The notes beneath the pieces were generated by a model. It had not been told where the DNA came from and did not search any database. It saw only the letters and a program-made list of their open reading frames with translations. The position numbers were made by a program, and so were the translations under genes. Shown here in pieces: positions 5,654 to 8,716 of a stretch of DNA of 8,716 nt (its first letter is position 1; every line of letters begins with the position of its first letter). Source of the stretch: an uncultured Clostridia bacterium (GTDB lineage: Bacteria; Bacillota; Clostridia; Christensenellales; Borkfalkiaceae); assembly GCA_934247855.1 (NCBI GenBank), contig CAKQKA010000067.1, forward strand, positions 1-8,716, given 5' to 3'.

Positions 5654-7456
5654 ATGGATAAAAAAAGTAATAAAAAAGTAAAAAAGACGTCTATCGGCGG
5701 TCAAGCTGTAATCGAGGGCGTAATGATGCGCGGTCGGCAATCTATGGCTACCGCCGTGCGTGACGGCGAGGGCAATATTCAAATTGAAAGCAAGCGTTTA
5801 ACCCCGCCCGACAAAAAGCCGCTTATAATGCGTCTGCCCATAATCCGCGGAATAATAAGTTTTTTCGATTCGCTTGTCGGCGGCACAAAAACCCTTATGC
5901 GTTCGGCATCCGTGTTCGGCGACGAGGGTGAACCGAGCAAGTTTGAAAAATGGCTTGCGGAAAAATTGCACGTCGATCTTATGGGCGTTGTAGGCACGGT
6001 CGGCATAGTTTTGGGGCTTGCTCTTTCCGTACTGCTGTTCGTTATGTTGCCGCAGTGGGCAACCAACGGACTGAACGCTTTATTTAATTTCGGAAAAACA
6101 AGTTTTTTATACAATCTTATAGAAGGTCTTATAAGAATTGCTATATTCGTTTGTTACATATTGCTCACGTCGCTTATGCCCGATATCAAACGGACGTACA
6201 TGTATCACGGCGCGGAGCATAAGACGATAACGTGTTACGAAAAAGGGCTTGAACTCACGCCCGAAAACGCCAAAAAGTGCCGCCGCGTGCACGACAGATG
6301 CGGAACGACCTTTTTGTTCTTCGTAATGCTTGTAAGTATTCTGGTGTTCTCCGTTGCGAACAGTTTTCTTAAAGTGGACGGCGCGCTCAGAATTTTGCTT
6401 AAAATCGCGCTTTTACCCGTGGTCGCGGGGCTTTCGTATGAGCTTTTACGCGGGCTTGCAAAGACGAATTGTTTCATTTTCTACCCGTTAAAAGCCCCGG
6501 GACTCTTGTTACAGCATATAACCACGCGCGAACCCGATGAGCAGATGCTCGAAGTAGCTATCGCAGCATTTAAAACCGTTCTCGAAATGGATGGCGACGA
6601 AACCATTCCCACAAGCACGTTCATAACGGCAATGCCGGTTGAAAAACTCGTTACCGAGGTAGAAAACGTATTGAAAAACGGCGGCGTGGACGAAAAAAGC
6701 GATGCCGAATGGATTGTTTGCAACGCAACGGGTTTAAAGCGCAGCGAACTTGAAAAAAATAAAACCATAGTTCAACCCACGCACGTAAAAAAGGCTATGG
6801 AAACGGCAAAGGAACGAGCGTCGGGCAGACCGCTCTGGTATATTATCGGCGATACCGATTTTTACGGATATACCATAAAAGTAGATGAGCGTGTGCTTAT
6901 TCCCAGACCGGAGACCGAAGAATTGGTCGCTTTTGCGGCTGAAAACATAAAATCCGACGATAAAGTGCTCGATTTATGTACGGGCAGCGGCGCAATCGCC
7001 ATTGCGCTGAAACTTAAAACAGGCGCAACCGTTACCGCGTCGGACGTAAGCGACGGCGCATTGGAACTCGCAGCCGAAAACGCAGCGCAAAACAAAGCCG
7101 ACATCACGTTCGTAAAGAGCGATATGTTCGAGAATATAACCGATAGCTTCGATATTATCGTATCGAATCCGCCGTACATTCCCACGCAGGATATAAACGG
7201 GCTTGAAAAGTCGGTCAAAGACTATGAGCCGACTCTCGCGCTCGACGGCGGCACCGACGGACTTGATTATTACAGAATTATAGCGAACAATGCCGCAAAT
7301 CGCTTGAACGCAGGCGGCAAACTGTTCCTTGAGGTAGGGATAGGGCAGGCAAACGCCGTAAAAGAACTGCTTGAACAGGCAGGTTTTATCAATGTTGAAA
7401 TCCGCAAAGACATTTCGGGCGTCGAACGTATGATAAAAGCCGAAAAAATCGCTTGA
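5654..7456 (+). CDS. prmC: Fusion of DUF1385 (YqhQ) membrane protein with release factor glutamine methyltransferase PrmC
   Basis: This is one uninterrupted 600-residue frame. Residues about 14-310 form a complete DUF1385/YqhQ domain: GGQAVIEGVMMRG at 15-27, HGAEHK at 185-190, HDRCGT at 213-218 and the terminal PGLLLQHITTREPD. Its function is unknown. About four membrane segments are visible (110-132, 150-175, 218-238, 245-265). After a linker of about 16 residues, 327-600 form a full-length PrmC (HemK): a helical N-terminal substrate-binding part, IPRPETEELV (416-425), the S-adenosylmethionine motif VLDLCTGSGAIAIAL (438-452) and catalytic NPPY at 505-508. PrmC methylates the Gln of GGQ in release factors. 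The basic N terminus and even number of membrane segments place the methyltransferase in the cytosol. Met327 (6632) has no Shine-Dalgarno site, so separate PrmC initiation is unlikely. At the start, GGAG lies 16 bases before the ATG, but the conserved GGQAV motif requires this start. Confidence 0.92.
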   Translation: MDKKSNKKVKKTSIGGQAVIEGVMMRGRQSMATAVRDGEGNIQIESKRLTPPDKKPLIMRLPIIRGIISFFDSLVGGTKTLMRSASVFGDEGEPSKFEKWLAEKLHVDLMGVVGTVGIVLGLALSVLLFVMLPQWATNGLNALFNFGKTSFLYNLIEGLIRIAIFVCYILLTSLMPDIKRTYMYHGAEHKTITCYEKGLELTPENAKKCRRVHDRCGTTFLFFVMLVSILVFSVANSFLKVDGALRILLKIALLPVVAGLSYELLRGLAKTNCFIFYPLKAPGLLLQHITTREPDEQMLEVAIAAFKTVLEMDGDETIPTSTFITAMPVEKLVTEVENVLKNGGVDEKSDAEWIVCNATGLKRSELEKNKTIVQPTHVKKAMETAKERASGRPLWYIIGDTDFYGYTIKVDERVLIPRPETEELVAFAAENIKSDDKVLDLCTGSGAIAIALKLKTGATVTASDVSDGALELAAENAAQNKADITFVKSDMFENITDSFDIIVSNPPYIPTQDINGLEKSVKDYEPTLALDGGTDGLDYYRIIANNAANRLNAGGKLFLEVGIGQANAVKELLEQAGFINVEIRKDISGVERMIKAEKIA

Positions 7457-7525
7457 TCGTCAGGTTCGGCAGTTTAATCGGCGGAGAATACGCTGAGTTG
7501 AAAATAACCGTTTTCGGAGTTAAAA

Positions 7526-8596
7526 ATGATAGAAAAACTGGAAGCGATATATAAAAAATATCTTGAATTAACCGAAAAAATATCGGATCCCGAGGTAATA
7601 TCCCGCATGGACGAGTGGCAAAAAATTGCCAAAGAGCGTGCGGATATGGAAGAAACCGTAGAAAAATATCTTGAATACAAAAAAGTCGAAAGCGACAAAC
7701 TGTCGGCGGAAGAGTATATAAAATCCGAAACCGATCAGGAAATGCGCGCAATGTACGAAGAAGAAATCGAAGATTGCAAGCACAAGCTCGAAACTATAAC
7801 GGAAGAACTTAAAATACTGTTATTGCCTAAGGATCCCGACGACGACAAGAACGTTATTCTCGAAATCCGCGGCGGCGCGGGCGGCGAAGAAGCTGCGCTT
7901 TTTGCGGCGGAATTATACAGAATGTACGTGCGCTATGCCGAAAATCATCGTTTTAAAACCGAAGAGATCGATTGTAACGAAACCGAGCTCGGCGGTGTAA
8001 AAGAGGTTACTTTTATGATCAACGGCAAGGGTGCATACAGTCGTTTAAAGTACGAAAGCGGCGTGCATAGGGTGCAAAGGGTGCCCGAAACCGAATCTCA
8101 AGGTCGCGTTCACACTTCCACGGCGACCGTGGCGGTTTTGCCCGAAGCGCAGGACGTAGAAGTCAACATCGACGAAAAAGATCTTATAATCGAAACTTGC
8201 CGATCCTCCGGCGCAGGCGGACAGCACATCAACAAGACCGAATCTTGCATAAGAATGGTGCATATTCCCACGGGTATCGTGGTAAACTGTCAGGACGAGC
8301 GTTCGCAAATCAAAAACCGCGAAAAAGCGATGAAAGTTATGAAATCGCGCTTGTACGATTATTACAGCACGAAATATAAAAGCGAGTATGCCGAAAACCG
8401 TAAAAGTCAGATCGGCACGGGCGACCGCTCCGAGCGGATCAGAACATATAACTTTCCGCAAGGCAGGGTAACCGATCACCGCATAGGTCTTACGCTTTAT
8501 AATTTAGATGAATTTCTCGCCGGCGATATCGACGAAATGCTCGACGCGTTAGCCATTGCAGATAGGGAGAAAAAACTCTCCGGCGAAGAAGATTAA
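7526..8596 (+). CDS. prfA: Peptide chain release factor 1 (RF1)
   Basis: This 356-residue, full-length RF1 recognises UAA and UAG in the ribosomal A site and triggers peptide release. A coiled-coil N-terminal domain (about 1-105) is followed by the family signature region ILEIRGGAGGEEAALFA (111-127). The stop-codon-reading PxT tripeptide is Pro187-Glu188-Thr189, in RVPETESQGRVHTST. The catalytic GGQ loop is at 231-233 within SSGAGGQHINKTES, and Gln233 is the expected PrmC target. The conserved GTGDRSERIRTYNFPQ (297-312) and VTDHRIGLT (315-323) motifs are intact. RF2 instead carries SPF at the tripeptide, so RF1 is the right assignment. GGAG at 7516-7519 lies 6 bases before the ATG. The gene follows the PrmC-encoding fusion after 69 bases with no clear terminator or promoter between, so the two are probably cotranscribed. 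Confidence 0.98.
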   Translation: MIEKLEAIYKKYLELTEKISDPEVISRMDEWQKIAKERADMEETVEKYLEYKKVESDKLSAEEYIKSETDQEMRAMYEEEIEDCKHKLETITEELKILLLPKDPDDDKNVILEIRGGAGGEEAALFAAELYRMYVRYAENHRFKTEEIDCNETELGGVKEVTFMINGKGAYSRLKYESGVHRVQRVPETESQGRVHTSTATVAVLPEAQDVEVNIDEKDLIIETCRSSGAGGQHINKTESCIRMVHIPTGIVVNCQDERSQIKNREKAMKVMKSRLYDYYSTKYKSEYAENRKSQIGTGDRSERIRTYNFPQGRVTDHRIGLTLYNLDEFLAGDIDEMLDALAIADREKKLSGEED

Positions 8597-8716
8597 AAAA
8601 TCACGAAATGCCAGATAATCGACCTATAGCCCTATTTTTGCGGCATATATACGGCGCATTGCTGCGTTACTGCTTCGGGCAAAAGACTTCGATGACCATA
8701 TAGGTCTATCGTACCC
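8597..8716. other. Non-coding tail with inverted repeats, possible interspersed repeat
   Basis: No coding sequence is visible after prfA. GACCTATA (8621-8628) and TATAGGTC (8699-8706) form an 8-bp perfect inverted repeat, and a gapped GATA extends it outward. A local GACC/GGTC hairpin (8694-8706) and ATGCC/GGCAT (8608-8612 with 8642-8646) are also present. No canonical stem followed by a U-tract is seen, so I do not call a terminator. Weak shared blocks with 1334-1439 suggest a possible intergenic repeat family. The window ends inside the structure. Confidence 0.35.

Noticed and set aside
7453..7554. 33-codon frame starting TTG and overlapping the stop of the fusion gene, running into prfA
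   Set aside because: There is no Shine-Dalgarno site and no recognisable sequence, and it overlaps the prfA start in another frame. It is most likely chance.
8084..8092. RF1 stop-codon tripeptide reads Pro-Glu-Thr rather than Pro-Ala-Thr or Pro-Val-Thr
   Set aside because: As far as I recall, PET is the ordinary form in many Firmicutes RF1 proteins, so it does not suggest altered stop-codon use.

Overview
The window reads as chromosomal DNA of a low-to-moderate GC Firmicute, most likely an uncultured gut-associated member of Clostridia. The reasons are near-consensus sigma-A promoters, purine-rich Shine-Dalgarno sites, a zinc-binding L31 followed by YqhQ (DUF1385), PrmC and RF1 in the order common in Clostridia, and a very large secreted protein built from domains frequent in gut Firmicutes (DUF6273, M64 peptidase, Cys-rich repeats, InlB/Flg_new-like repeat). 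TAA, TAG and TGA all end genes here, so the standard code applies. I cannot name the genus.

Left part (1-1535): positions 1-119 hold nothing I can support. A minus-strand medium-chain dehydrogenase-like gene (180-1199) has its own promoter, Shine-Dalgarno site and downstream terminator. It keeps the four-Cys structural zinc lobe and the Rossmann glycines but has lost the usual catalytic zinc ligands. The 336-base gap that follows separates it from a divergent plus-strand gene. The gap holds two outward-facing promoters and, between them, a 106-bp element bounded by 12-bp inverted repeats.

Middle (1536-5353): one 1195-residue exported protein combines DUF6273, an M64-type zinc peptidase (HELGH...DEY), a MucBP-like module, Cys-rich repeats, an InlB-like repeat and a C-terminal Gly/Cys-transmembrane-basic tail. 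It is probably a cell-surface protease. A GC-rich hairpin follows it.

Right part (5270-8596): a translation-related cluster starts at a near-perfect promoter. It holds rpmE (L31) with a small 5' leader hairpin, an AU-rich UUCG hairpin, a single 600-residue gene fusing the membrane protein DUF1385/YqhQ to the release-factor methyltransferase PrmC, and prfA (RF1). PrmC methylates the Gln of the GGQ motif in RF1, so enzyme and substrate are adjacent. The fusion predicts a membrane-tethered methyltransferase with its catalytic domain in the cytosol. The last 120 bases are non-coding, with inverted repeats and a weak resemblance to the 1334-1439 element.

The points most worth following are the DUF1385-PrmC fusion, the DUF6273-M64 surface protease with its Cys-containing C-terminal anchor, the dehydrogenase without a catalytic zinc site, and the two intergenic repeat-like elements. 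I saw no tRNA, rRNA, CRISPR array, transposase or prophage gene.
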